Source: Isoetes taiwanensis (Eukaryota; Streptophyta; Lycopodiopsida; Isoetales; Isoetaceae). Taken from it: a stretch of 64,000 nucleotides of DNA. Shown in pieces: positions 47,188-59,471 of this stretch. Location of the stretch: assembly GCA_021234155.1 (NCBI GenBank), contig JAJEKV010000005.1:14177449-14241448 (forward strand), in the 5' to 3' direction. Position numbers and translations under genes: made by a program. Below the pieces are notes generated by a model. The model worked only from the letters and a program-made list of their open reading frames with translations, ran no database searches and was not told the origin of the DNA. Position 1 is the stretch's first letter, and each line of letters starts with the position of its first letter.

Positions 47188-48032
47188 AAAGAAAGCATAA
47201 CACAAGGCCCCCAAAATTGAACCATTATGATTTTTTCTTAATGGTTTATTGGTGAAAACCGAATTTATAAATCAGTACATGTTAGTGGGTTCAAAAGTTT
47301 ACAAACCATGTCTAGTTATCTAATATGGTTCATCAACATATTTTTCTAAAGTGATAAGACAATATTGTTTTATGACATGGTATTGAAACATGGCAATTTT
47401 AATTGGTCTCTGTAACAACTTAAACTATATAATTTATCAATATAGTTTTCGAAAGTGATAAGACAACATTGTTTTATGGCATGATATTGAAGCATGGCAA
47501 TTTTAATTGGTCTATGTAATAACTTAAACTATATGATATGTATTACTGTTTAGTACGTCGAGTTTATTAAACTGGTATTTGACCATATCTATCTTCTTTA
47601 ATATATTGCCATGGTAATTTTAGATGCATAATTCTCATGATTTTTTAGAGTGATTAATCACGCCAATACACAATGTGGTAAATCTTCTTGTTTAAAATAT
47701 GCTAATATGACTTTTTTAATCCTATTTTTCTCCATGGTTTCCGAAAATGCTAGAAATAACACATAGTTTTCAAGTGTGGTTTTCAGACGTAGAACATTGG
47801 TGTGGGTGTTCAATCAAGTGTGATTTTAAAATGTAGTTTTTACAAATAGAAGATTTGTGTGGTTTTCAATCGGGTGTAATTTTCAAGTGTAGTTTTCACA
47901 AATAGAAAACTTGTGTGGTTTCCAATTGGGTGTGGTTTTCAGGTGTAGTTTTCACAAATAAAAAACTTGTGTGGTTTTTTTAAGTATTATTCACGTGTTA
48001 TTTGATTTGAGAAGGGGGATTGTTTTTAGAGC
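47188..48032. other. Spacer with two local tandem repeats
   Basis: A unit of about 110 bp (AAGTGATAAGACAA, ATTGTTTTATG.CATG, AAGCATGGCAATTTTAATTG) occurs at about 47,350 and 47,455. A unit of about 55-60 bp (TGTGGTTT.CAAT.GGGTGT, GTAGTTTTCACAAATA) occurs four times between 47,765 and 47,985. No gene. Confidence 0.75.
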
Positions 48033-48700
48033 ATTGCACTTACTAAATTCTTAAATCTCCTACTCTTCCTCTCTGCCACTCCACTTTGTGAATGCATAGG
48101 GAATGATTAGCTTCCTATATGTATAAAATCATTATTACATAATTTTCCATTCTATGACTTTTAACCCTATCTGGTTCTCAATGAAAATAGGCAGTTTTGA
48201 GAAGAAACAATCCTTGCTGCAACCACTTCTGCTGTAATTGTGTGGATCTGTAGGATGGCTCTCTCTAATTAGCTGCAAACTTGAAGGGTTGGTTGACACA
48301 GTTTGCTTTTTTCCACATATATGTAATGCGCTCCTTTGGCATGGCATGTGATAATCTCAGAAACTCTATAGAAGCAATGTAGCATTCATATAAATATTAA
48401 TTTGCAAAAGAAGGTAATGAATATACCAAAGAGCCCCATGGTCTTCCTTTATGACTGGAAACAGGAGGTACAAGCTCCAAAACCTGCAGTGAATTTGGAA
48501 TTGTCCCGTTTTTCTTCTCAGTACCAAAGAAGATTCGGAAGTAGCCAAGGCATCTGGATCTGTTCAAAGTCGAACTAGAAAGGCACTTCAGGACATTCGA
48601 AATGCAGTGGGCACCAGAATTCAAGAGAAATAAGAGTAAATCATTGACTCACTTACCATGTTTTTAAGCTTACCAATGTAGGCTTATTATACTGCTGAAG

Positions 48701-49424
48701 GTGACTAGAGATGATCTTGAAGGAAGAAAACCAGATTCATTGGATAGCCACATCACAAGGTTTGTTTCTTTGCATTTGCTTTACAATACTTTTTGTTCTA
48801 TGTTTGACTTAAAAAATTCATGCAAGTTTTCTGGATCTAAGGTAGAGCTGTCGCTGTCTATGGTTAATAGACCCATTACTTGGTATGTTACAATGTGGCT
48901 ACATTTTGAAGGCTGCGGAAGTATTTTTCTAACATATTTATCAGGTGATTCCATCAGGAGGTTTTCTGCTCGGCTAGCAATTAATCAGGCTAGAACAGCA
49001 AAGGTTCAAATGATACATTCTCAAAATTCTTAAGAAGACCGTTCTTCGCTATTAGGGTAAGTACCTCCATTTTCTGGAATTTCGGTCTTACTTAGATTTT
49101 GTACATGCTTTCTCCTTTTCCTAAAAGTAGTATCACTGCTACTCTTTGATTCTAACTTCCAGTTGCTTAACCCATTCCTACAAATGTTTCTGTTTCTCCC
49201 TCACTTCAAGTAGCATCAGCTTCACAAAAAAGATAACACATGCCATCTTTTGTTTTCCAAATGCTTCTAATTCTTGCATCTTATTGCAAGCATCTCCTCT
49301 AAATTTGTTTGAAAATAGGAAGTTGTTAAACTGAGCTCAAATTTAAAGCAAGCGATGGATATGCTTGCAGAATCCATGCCTTTCCATGATTATCTTGAAT
49401 CAAAACAAAAACTAAAACATCATT
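48701..49424 (+). pseudogene. Exon-like fragments of an unknown gene in copy B
   Basis: Same fragments as in copy A at 24,275-25,024: TRDDLEGRKPDSLDSHIT, RRFSARLAINQARTAKVQ and the helix-like EVVKLSSNLKQAMDMLAESM (from 49,319). In B the segment before TRDDLEG lacks the nine bases TTTTCATTG-like seen in A. No join in one frame is apparent. Probably a dead duplicate. Confidence 0.35.
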
Positions 49425-51255
49425 AGTTGATTTTGTTGGGTTTTGTATTCAGAGTTGCTTCGTCCACAAACCTACTCGACCTGTTCGCGCAAACTCATTT
49501 GATGTACACATTATTACAACTCCATGCTTCCATGGTGTTTTTGTCTTTATTTCTTAAAGAAGGCAGGCAAGTTTGGCTTTCAGGGATCTGAGCTAAAATG
49601 CAACTTCTTTTGCTTGGATCTTGACGATTCTCTTCAGAAGAAGCAAGTTACAATTTTTAATATTCTTGCGTTCTTAGAGATTTTGAGAGTTTGGCAATCT
49701 TATCCTCATTTGTTTTTGTGGAGCAGTTTCCTGGAATTATGGTTCTTTCTCAATTCTCTACTAGCAGCAGCTTCGGGTCGTTGGCCTTCTCTTGCGAACA
49801 GGAGCAACATCACATGCGGAATCATTGCTTACCTTTAGCAGGATTATATGGAGAAGATCGAATCCTGCTTTATCACCAAACAACAACTCACAAAGAGGTA
49901 ATTTTCAACCATAATTTTAGTACTAGAGTCTTTAATTTCTTCTGGAAGATTTCTAGCAAAGATAATGGTAGCATCAACAAGAATCAAACAGTTAATTTTA
50001 AGCGATGAATTTGAAGAATTTAGTTTAAACGCACGCTTCCACTCTGCCATGCCTCTATATGTCAACTTTCTATGAAGGTTATTTGTGTCTAGAGATGTTT
50101 CAAAGGAAGAAAATCAGATCCACCATCTTTGGATCGCCACAACACAAGGTTTTTTTCTTCTTGAGAATACTTTTTGTGCTACTTTTGACTTAAAGTTTGG
50201 TCAAAGGTTTTTAGATCTAAGGTGGAGTCACATTCTTTGCTGTGGTTAATAGGCCCATTATACTATATATTACAATGCCTATTTTGAAGCTTGAGGAAGC
50301 ATTTCTCTTTTACATATTTATCATGTGACTCCATCAGCAGGTTTTCTGCTCAGTTAGCAATCAATCAGGCTGCAACGGCTACCAAAACCAAAGTACGAAT
50401 GATATCTTTCTAGGTGCATAGGCAACAACTGCGCAACAAATCCAGATCCATTTGTCCACGACTGCCGTTTTAGTTGCATATGAAAAAGGGAAAAGTTGTG
50501 ATTGATTGTGAACAAGCCAGGTGTAAGATCTCTGTTAAACGATTGGGTTAGGATGCATTTGGCCTGCTTTAATGCATTTTAGTTGCATATGATTCGTTGG
50601 GAAAGAATGTGTTGTAGACCAATTGGTTGAAACCTAGGAGTGCCAGTTATATCAGTGCATGCATTGGCATGTTTTGGTGCTTAAAATGATGCAACCTAAT
50701 TTGTATTTGTAACCGTTATTGCATATCATGAATTTGTGCTTTTCGCCTCTCTGAAACAGATAGTTACGTATATAACCAAGTTGTGTATTTTACTTTGGTT
50801 TCTCATATCGTGCAACACAAGACCATCAAATTGATGGCGTCACAGATCTAAAATAATGAAAAAAACTTTTTTTTTGTAAACTTTCTGAAAGCAATTGAAC
50901 TCATCTAAACACGTTAGACAACATTGCCCTTTTATCCCTAATATGCATCAAGAAATTGCATGCTAATATCACAAAGCCCAAGTGTCAAAAGTTATTTATC
51001 TGGATGTAGTAGGCAATGTTATCAACCATGTCACCACCACACTTTTGGGTTTAAAGGTTTAGTGTTTAGGATCTGGAATTTAGGATTTGTGTGGTTAGAT
51101 ATATCGTGACTATGATTTTAGGTCCCATGGTTTTACGGATGGTGAATATTTTTATCCTTTTTATGGATGGAGACATTTCCAAAAGATTTTGTTTAGGGTT
51201 TAGATTTGTTATCTTCCACAATATACCATCTTAGCATCAACTAAGGGCCGCTTTG

Positions 51256-52930
51256 ATTTCATGGAGGTCCCTCGTCCCACAAGTGCTCGGTCTAGCATAC
51301 AGCTCCATGGTCAGGGGCAAGCAGGGATAGGTTCTATAATGCAAAAATTAAAATTCGGCGATATAAAGTCAAAAATACGTATTTTTTAATAAAATACGTA
51401 TTAACGATATTAAACCCCTTTGTAGAAAAAATTTTTCACAGACGTCTGAAGCGATCTGAAAATTTTTTCACGTCAAAACGATGAAAACCGCGTCACGTTT
51501 TTTTTTCTGGCGAAACCTTCAGATCGCTACTGCGAAAATCCATATTTTTTGAATTTCACGTCACTGTGAATTTCTCAGACAATATCCACGTCTACCGGCA
51601 TCACGGAAGGTTTTTTTTGGATTTTTTTTTTTTTTTTTTTTTTTTTTGTCTGCAGTTTTTCAACTTGTTTAGCGTGTAGCGAAAAATTTTCCAGCAGCTT
51701 TCCGCGTTGTTTTTTGCGTCAAAATCTTCCTGCAGCGAATTTTTTTTTGCAGGTATTTTTTTACGTTTTATCGGCAAATATATGCCAGATCATACAATTC
51801 ATCACGTATTCCAGGTATAAAGCGTCGCAAGTATTGAACCTATCCACGGGGCAAGCCTAATTCGGTCGTAATAATGGTGCCATCTTCTCTTTTATTTGGT
51901 CCCCACCTCTTCATATCGGCACAAGCCCGGGCTGGTACATTTACCTTCAAGATCGGGAGGATCTCCAAAGTGCTCTAGACCGCAAGTTCGGTGTTCCGTC
52001 GGCACACGCCATTGACCAAGTAACGACTCATTCATTCCCGAGGGAGGAATGGCGGCCCACATCTATGATCGTGTCTATTGAGAGATGGACACACTTATTA
52101 CGATTAATACATGCCTTGTTCCGGACCCTAAAGGCCGGCGGTATGTGGGCACAAGTGATGCCTCATGCGGACACTAGATACCCAATTACGACTACGGAAG
52201 AAACATTGTGTTGAAGTGGAAGTGCGGACATTGGAAAAAGAACATGTTGAGGTGGGCGTCTGGCATCTCCACAATCCCAAGGGGACCCGAGAGTTCGCAG
52301 CTGCCGAGCTAGTAGATTAGCAGTACCCCATCTTCCTTACTAGGAGCCCCGAACTTTGCGTATTATAGGGGTTGCAGAGGCGAAGATGATGCCCTTTCGA
52401 TATGGATCTTTGCTTTGCATTTTTTCAGCGATGTCATGCATGTGAAGGTTGATGGAGTTGTCTCCGCTACTAGGGTGGGGCGGCAAGACTTGATCGCCCT
52501 CGCCATCTTTTGGTTCGGTTCAAAGACACTCTTAGCCGCTTACATGTTCTTCAAAGATGGAAACCATCTCAGAGAGGCACTAGTTTCGAAGACAGAGGAC
52601 CTCTCCCCTCTTCAATTGTGTAACCGTAAGGAGGAGCTCTGCAAGGTGAGGGCAGCCCGATCCGCAAAAGAAATGGGCGATTAATGTGGGGAGGTGCAAA
52701 GCAATTATTCTAGATCAATGGCCTTCCAATCCTTGGACCCACTATGTCTAGATAATTTTAGAAGCATAAGTTTACCTATCTTATTCTTGGTAGTCTTTTA
52801 ATATTTGGTTATTGTGTTTGGTGATGGGGCCTAGTCCCGTTTTTTAGATGGGTCGCTTGTTCCTTGCATGTGTAATCCCCATAACCCGTTGGGTTCCCGT
52901 GGACGAAAAAAATTTCTTATCTTATCTTAT
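51256..52930 (+). mobile_element. Copy B-specific insertion of about 1.7 kb, retroposon-like 3' end
   Basis: Copy A is continuous across this point (about 26,830). The insert ends in an A-rich run followed by TTATC repeats (GAAAAAAATTTCTTATCTTA), like the tail of a non-LTR retroposon. A GTTGGGTTCCCGTGG block precedes it. The internal frame at 52,415-52,684 (VGRQDLIALAIFWFGSKTLL and a charged tail) is open but not recognised. A separate short hAT-like element is nested at 51,324-51,848. The exact left edge is blurred by a CCGCTTT versus TGCTTT mismatch. Confidence 0.65.
51324..51848. mobile_element. Non-autonomous hAT-like MITE with target duplication
   Basis: The element is about 525 bp. Its ends are inverted: GGGATAGGTTC at the left, GAACCTATCCAC at the right. 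It is flanked by GGGGCAAGC at 51,315-51,323 and again at 51,848-51,856. The duplication is eight bases if one G belongs to the element, nine otherwise, fitting hAT or, less well, Mutator. The right end matches the right terminus of the hAT element at 7,047-7,067, so that family could mobilise it. The interior is AT-rich with CGTATT/AATACG and GCGTCA motifs and a long T run near 51,620. Confidence 0.75.
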
Positions 52931-53437
52931 CCCATGGGACTAAAACCCTGAGATTTTCTTGAGGTCGGCCGGAGGTCTGTTCCCATGGCCGTTTGCTTGA
53001 TTCAAGGTTTAGGACCTGAGTCGCAAAGTATTCTCCACACAATTAGCCTCGGTTTTTACCTTAGTACGGCTTTTTCAGTGTCTGCAAATTCATGGGAAAG
53101 CACCCTAATACTCTAGAGTGTATGGGCTTCATTGTCTACCCCATCCTACTCACTCCATTATTCTATTTTATTCTAACTATTATGTCTGCATATTCCATGT
53201 GCTCATGACCTATTACATGTATTAAACCTCTATATCTACGGACATTATTTTACATCTATGGACATGATTACATTTACAATCCTTTATTCACCTACAAACT
53301 CCACACATATACCTATTCCACGTCCACGACTAATGCCCGGATCTTTACACTTTGATCCATCTATAAACATGGCAAATCTATAACATTTTTGTTCCACTTA
53401 CAAACTCCATTACATCCACCCATACGCCCATAACTAT

Positions 53438-53466
53438 GCCCGGCATCGCCGGGCACACGTTCCTAG
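53438..53466 (+). mobile_element. Helitron 3' terminus in copy B
   Basis: Hairpin GCCCGGC / GCCGGGC with loop ATC (53,438-53,454), eight bases, then CTAG (53,463-53,466) followed by T. This is the same architecture and almost the same hairpin as 16,462-16,490, in opposite orientation. Copy A has a damaged version (27,355-27,392) without the full stem or the CTAGT. The 5' end was not found. It would lie to the left, inside copy B. Confidence 0.62.
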
Positions 53467-56400
53467 TAATGTTGGTCTTCATTGGCGAAATCTGGCAATC
53501 GTTGAGCAGCTAACTGGGAAAACTGGACCGGTTAACTTACTCCTACAATGTCATAAAAGAAGAGTTTTTTTTAGCGCTTTCTGATCAATCTGCCCCCCAA
53601 GATCTCATAAAGATCGGCTATGGTGCTCGAATTTGCCTAATTTTTGCTCAGAATTTGTTACAAAATCCCCTGTTTCTCTTTGTAAACCGAGTAATTCTTA
53701 TGATTTTTGCTCAAATTTAGGTTGCAAATCCCATGTTTCTGTCTCTAAATGGAGCTTTTCTTCTTCTTCTTCTCAGCTTGCTCGTAGCCCCGGCCTTCAG
53801 CGAGCTATTGCAAATCATGCTAAAGCAGCCAAATCATGCTAAAGCAGGTTACCTATTGAACAGGTAACCTGGAATTAGATCCCCAACTATTATTCCTTAA
53901 ATTTTTGACGGGCAGCGTGGCAGCACGAAAATACACCACCCAACAGAAAAACGACCCTAATATGATATTGTGTCCATATTATGATGTACTTAGTTGTCTA
54001 CGTAGAGAAAATATGCTTGAAATTGCTTAAAAATCTTCTTCATGCAGCTACCGAATTTAGGCCAAGCATCTCCTTCAATACAAAATTCTTCATGCAGCTA
54101 CTGGATTTCGGAGGAGTCTATGTCATCACAATAAACCACTTGGTCACATCTTTGGAATCACAACATAACATTTCCTATTGTTTCATCATCTCAAGGCTGG
54201 AAAGACAGAAACAAATATCACCAAAAGTGGTTCGTCGCGCAAAACATATAATTATACAATTAATTTGCTATGGTTTTTTCATATGATTGTGGTGTTGTAT
54301 TTCTATGAGGGTATACTAGTAGTATTTATAGAGCGCACTTTGTATTTCTAGTTAGTTTGGCCTCCTAACCTTTGGTTTGGACATGCATGCCTATGCCCAT
54401 GTATGCATGGCACCTTCTCTGTCAGTCAATGCATGCATACGCCCCTTCTCACCCGATCAATGTTAGGTTTCAATCCACATGCTTTTGCATGTGAGACCAC
54501 TTTACATCCAGTGAATTTCAAGTTTACATTAACATGCTTTTGCATGCACCTTTGGTTTGGATATGCATGCCTATGCCCATGCATGCATAGCACCTTCTCT
54601 GTCAGTCAATGCATGTATACGCTCCTTCTCACCCGGTCAAACTTACGTTTCCATCCACATGTTGTTGCATGTGAGACCACTTGACATCTAGTGAATCTCA
54701 AGTTTACATTAACATGCTTTTGCATGCAAAGTTCCTTCTAGTCAGTCAATCTCAATCTTCTATTTACATGAATTTGTGATTCTTTTATTCTATATTACTC
54801 CTTCTTTATGTCGCTCCCCCTCCCCTTCCCCTCTCTTTGGGATGTTCATGACTGCATTCTTTTTTTGCCACAGGCAGCATACAGAAGATGAAGAAGGCAT
54901 GAATTTGAGTAAATTGCATAGGGCTTTTTCACTTTCTATCATCAATCATGTAGTCAAGACACATGCTCACCTTTTTTTTAGCCACATAGGTCTTTTCACA
55001 TGAGAGCTTTACCCTTTCTCTAGCAAGCACCACGGATTTGCAAAACCATTTGCACAGACCAGTTTGAGAGCATGGACGCCTTTTAAGGAGTTGGAGCGAG
55101 TCAAGGATCTGGTAGGTGGTCAATCTATTGTGCAATGCTGACTTCCCGACAAGCGTTAGACTGAGTTAGCATCTTCTATTAGCCTTAGAGGACCTATAGA
55201 TTCCAAGATCTTAGCCACTAACGAAGGAGCCTAACCATGTATGTTTAGGTAGATAGATTAGATGTTATTTTGTATTTGGTTCTATGGATGAATCTTTCAT
55301 GTTCCCTTTTCTGCAAGGTAATCAACTTCTCTTGATTTTGAGGTTCTTAACATATTTACTTGCTCTTGAATTTGCAGTGACAGGTGCTGAATGGTTTTGT
55401 AATCATGGTTCAATCCCAGATAAATATCGATTGTAGGTGTAGCTATATTGTGTTAGCTCTATAACTATTTTACATTATTATAGTGGGTTCAACTCCTAGT
55501 CTTTGATTATATTCATGTCCTTCGTCCTTTTCATTCCATCACAACTGTTTTAGTGTCACGCAACGCAACACGTGTAAATATATGGCTATTTTGCTGTGGT
55601 TTGCATATATGATTTTGTTGTTATATTTGTGTCACGGTATGTCGATAGTACTTTTAGAGCGTGTGGAGTATTTTTAGTTAGTTTCCACTCAAAATCTATG
55701 GTCTTGACATGTACAAGTGCATGCATTACATGTATACAATGCATGCACACAGTGCATGCATACTATATATACATGCAATGCATGCATATTGAGCACCTCT
55801 TTTACTTAACGCCGTGCAAGGTATATGCGTACTTAACATGCTTCTACTTCACACCGTTCAATCCCATGAGTCTTAATGTTGCCATGTCATTGTTTTGTTG
55901 TGGTGTTATGAGAAAAATGTAAAATGGCTTGTCATGCTATTCTCGTTTTTTTTTTGTTCTCTTACAAACTAGTATTATTTCATGTTCTATGGTCTGTCAA
56001 GCAGTTATTGCAACCTAACCTTGGCCTCACACAAAATAAACGTTAGGCAAAAGACTTGGATCCATATAAACTCTATTATATACAAGAAATTTATCCGCCA
56101 GCCTAAGCTGCCGCGAACATTTCTTTAGCTACGACGTTGTGAAGTTGGATTTGCCTTAAACTTCAAGACTTCTTTAATAAGACACCTATCAATAAGTACA
56201 TAAGTAAATCAATAGGAAAAATACGAGAGTTGGACTTGTATTCTTATATTTTGGAGCCCATAGGATAAAGAGATGCTGCTTTTAGTGCATGATCCTTTTT
56301 ATTTCTTACGTCTATTTATTTCATCCAACAGTTGTCAATGAGTTTTGAGCTTCGATGGGGGATACTCCAGTTCGATAACTTAACCACCCAACATCCGCCG

Positions 56401-57540
56401 CGATGATCTGTATCATTATATACCCTCCCCCTTTTTTTTTTTAGTCTTTGCACATGGTGGAAACCAATGGGTTTTGAGCTTCAATGGGGATACCCGAGGT
56501 TGATAGCCTAACCACTAGATCGCCACAACCGATGAATGTTTTTTCCCTTCTCTATTTTTTTTTTTCAATTATCTAGTGGTAGCCAGCGGGTTGTGAAACT
56601 TGAAAGAGGATACCTTGATTCAAAGTCTGACCACTAGGCCAACACCGCGTTGATATAACATTTTGTTATTTCTTGGTTCATATATTGGTTTTCCTTTCTA
56701 GTCCAGTCAGCTCCACATTTTCTTTAATTTTATCATTGCAGTAAAGCAGCAAATTCTGGGAAGGGACTCGCAAAGAACACAAAAACCGGCCATTCTAAAA
56801 TTCCATCGATCCGAGCGCTCGGATCGAGATTCTAGAGGGGGCGAGCATGCATGTCTCGCATGCATGCATTGCATGCCTTCTCTGGTTGGGAGATCGCTAT
56901 ATTAGGCGGGGTTCTTCATCAACGTCTCATCGGCGCTTCCTCTTCTCTCTCAACAGTACCTTATTCTCTTTTATTTGAAACCATGCAGGGGAGGGGCTTC
57001 TCCCTATTTGGATTGACCAATTTGGCATTTCTTTCATGTTGTAGCATGTCCTTTCTCGGCCTTGCCTCTTCTTTAGCCATAATCCTTTGACCTTCATCCT
57101 CGATCCCGTTTTGATAAGGAAGTTCTCTTCTATTTGGGAGGTTTTTGTCGTTTTCATGCGAGCCCCATTCTATTCCATCGATCCGAGCCCTCGGATCGAG
57201 ATTCTAGAGGGGGCGAGTCTCGTATGCATATATTGCATGCCTTCTCTGGTTGGGAGATCGCTATATTAGGCGGGGTTCTTCATCAACGTCTCATCGGCGC
57301 TTCCTCTTCTCTCTCAGTAATACCTTATTCTCTATTCTTTGAAACCCACCCTCCCCTCCTTTATTGTTTAATCTATTTGTCGACTGGCATGCGTGACCAG
57401 CCCCTCTATTTGAAGAGGTTTTTGTTTTGTTGTCGCATGGCACGCGTGATCAGCCCCTCCACTTTGGGAGGTTTATTTTGTCACATTTGTTCTAGTGTCG
57501 GTGATGTGCGGGTACAGGTTAGCAAGCGGCGGCAGCATCA

Positions 57541-57671
57541 ACTTCGACTTCTCCATTCGTGGGTTTTTTGGGAGCAAATTCTCGGCCTTACGTTTGTCCA
57601 AGCCCCTTGCCGAAGGCCTATCACTAGGGTTTTTCCTCGAAGACCCGAAAGGGCAGGGTTTTTTAATCCTG
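57541..57671. other. Junction between copy B and segment T2
   Basis: Short bridging sequence. A fused open frame runs across it (57,134-57,796) but contains repeat-derived segments only. Confidence 0.4.
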
Positions 57672-59471
57672 GTGATAAGCTTTCGGCAGGTACACAAACC
57701 AAACGTCTATTAGCATTGTATTTCATGGGGTCCAAGTTGTATAATTGGATATTCCCTTCATTTTTCTTCGTGGGTAGTTCGCATGTGTGCGGCTAATCCA
57801 CTATCCACCATTGTAGAAAATCTGTTGAGATGAATGAGAAGCCTATCTATCATAGGGGTTGTCATTCATCCACCACAGCAGATATACAATGTGTGGGAAA
57901 ATCTAAATGGGGGGCTCACCATAGGAACAATGTCGAGCAACCCCATAAATGAAATAAGAAAATATGCAAAGGCAAGAGAGAGGACAATGGCGACAACTTC
58001 TCATCAGGATAAAAAACCCCGCCCTTTTGGGCTTTTTGAGGAAAACCCCAATGAGAAATGGTCGCCAATGGCCTCGACAATGCCCCAAGAGTAAAATCGA
58101 AATTGGTGAAGCTCCCAACGCCATCAACGCAATGGAATGTGTGAACCCGGAAAAAAGGAGAAATGCCTAGAAAGTCCCCATTAAACGTGAATAAAATAGA
58201 TACAACCATGGCAAAGCGAGCTATAAGGGCGGTAGGGTAAGCCAACGGATAGGAAAAAGATGTCAGAGAAGACGCCTATAACGAGCCACAAAGAAGGATG
58301 AGCACATATATAGTCGCACATCCCGCCCTGCATCAACGATCCGAGGGGCTCTGACGATGCCATTTTGGGAAGGGACTCAAAAGAACATAAAACCCGACCG
58401 ACTACTAGAGAACTTCCTTATCTATAAGCCCAGCCGCGGGAAACGCCTAAATGTTGAGCAACATCGCAAACCACATAGCTTAGAGGAAGCCGTGACCCGT
58501 GAACACGTAACATCAACACGTGGAACTCCTTGGGCGGTATTGCAGATGGAAGAGGAAGATGGCCAATGACGATGCACTAACTATGTGCACGAACAACATC
58601 ATGTATGCCCTCGTATTGGTCAGCGAGCTGAAAACATCATGGATCAAACAACAAAGAGGTTCAAGACGAGAGAATGATAAGATATCTACGGTCACATGAG
58701 AAGGAAAAAAGGAAGGTCTAAATTCTATAAGAGGATAAAACTCCATGAGTCACCCATTGCAGGAAATAACAATCCTTGGTGCAATGGTATAAGTCTATAT
58801 GATAATGAAACTGGTAAACAACAGCCACTGCCATGAGCTTGCATTGTGAGGGCTGGTCTCTTATCAAAGAGGTACCTTACTGGGAGAAAAAAGTAGGACA
58901 ACATCCTTCACAAGCAATAGGCAGCATAGTGAATAGGATGAGGCAACCCCTTTCTTCCTCGACTTTAGCAACATAACTGTTCGCCCATGGAGCATGGAGC
59001 ATAATCTTAGGAGCATGCTCGGGAATAATCCTTGCCCCTTATTCCGGGGCGAGTTCAAGCATTAAAGTTAGAGGGGCGGGGAAGAAAATTCAATGGCCAT
59101 TCAAAAAGCATGCCACTATTCTGGGATGCACATCGGAATCAAGAGTAAGAAAATGGCAATGTAAAATGAAGAATTATGATGTAGATATCAATTTTTCTCA
59201 AATTTGTATTTAGCTACTGTCTATTATAGCTTGTGGAAATTCTGCAGGTATGCCATTGCCAAAATTGTTCTTGACTGTAACAAAAAACAACATGTTTTTT
59301 TTTTATTGTGACAAAAAAACAGTGAGCTACTTTTTAGTGTAACAAATTTTTTTTTTTTGCTCATTTGGTATTTCTTTTGCCCATTTGGTATTTCTTTTGC
59401 TCATTTGTTATTTTCTTTTTTATTTTTGCAACTTGTGATCACCATGAGCACTAATAGGAAAAGAAAGCATA
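57672..59471 (+). repeat. Repeat segment T, copy 2 (long form)
   Basis: Long counterpart of 46,233-47,187. Open frames on both strands (for example 58,513-58,746 minus, 57,834-58,094 plus) show no domain. The segment ends exactly where the coding remnant of the second hAT transposase begins, which marks a rearrangement or insertion junction at 59,471. Confidence 0.88.

Larger units (their letters stand above)
48033..57540 (+). repeat. Large direct duplication, copy B
   Basis: Collinear with 23,596-33,163 in the same orientation. Copy B keeps the exon-like fragments (48,701-49,424 and 50,088-50,395), the ATGCATGC duplications (54,372-54,730), the three tRNA-like modules (56,329-56,655) and the palindromic cassettes (56,805; 57,178). 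It lacks the transit-peptide-like exons that precede copy A. Its only large difference inside is the insertion at 51,256-52,930. Confidence 0.93.

Noticed and set aside
48033-53466. Whole left half of copy B as one Helitron
   Set aside because: Copies A and B remain collinear on both sides of the Helitron end, so the duplication is not bounded by it. The 5' end remains unknown.
57134-57796. 220-residue open frame
   Set aside because: It runs across the duplicated palindromic cassette and the copy B/T2 junction, and the equivalent frame in copy A is broken. No domain is present.
46233-59471. Canonical LTR retrotransposon with T1 and T2 as LTRs
   Set aside because: No primer binding site, polypurine tract, gag or pol remnant was seen between them, and T edges do not start TG and end CA.
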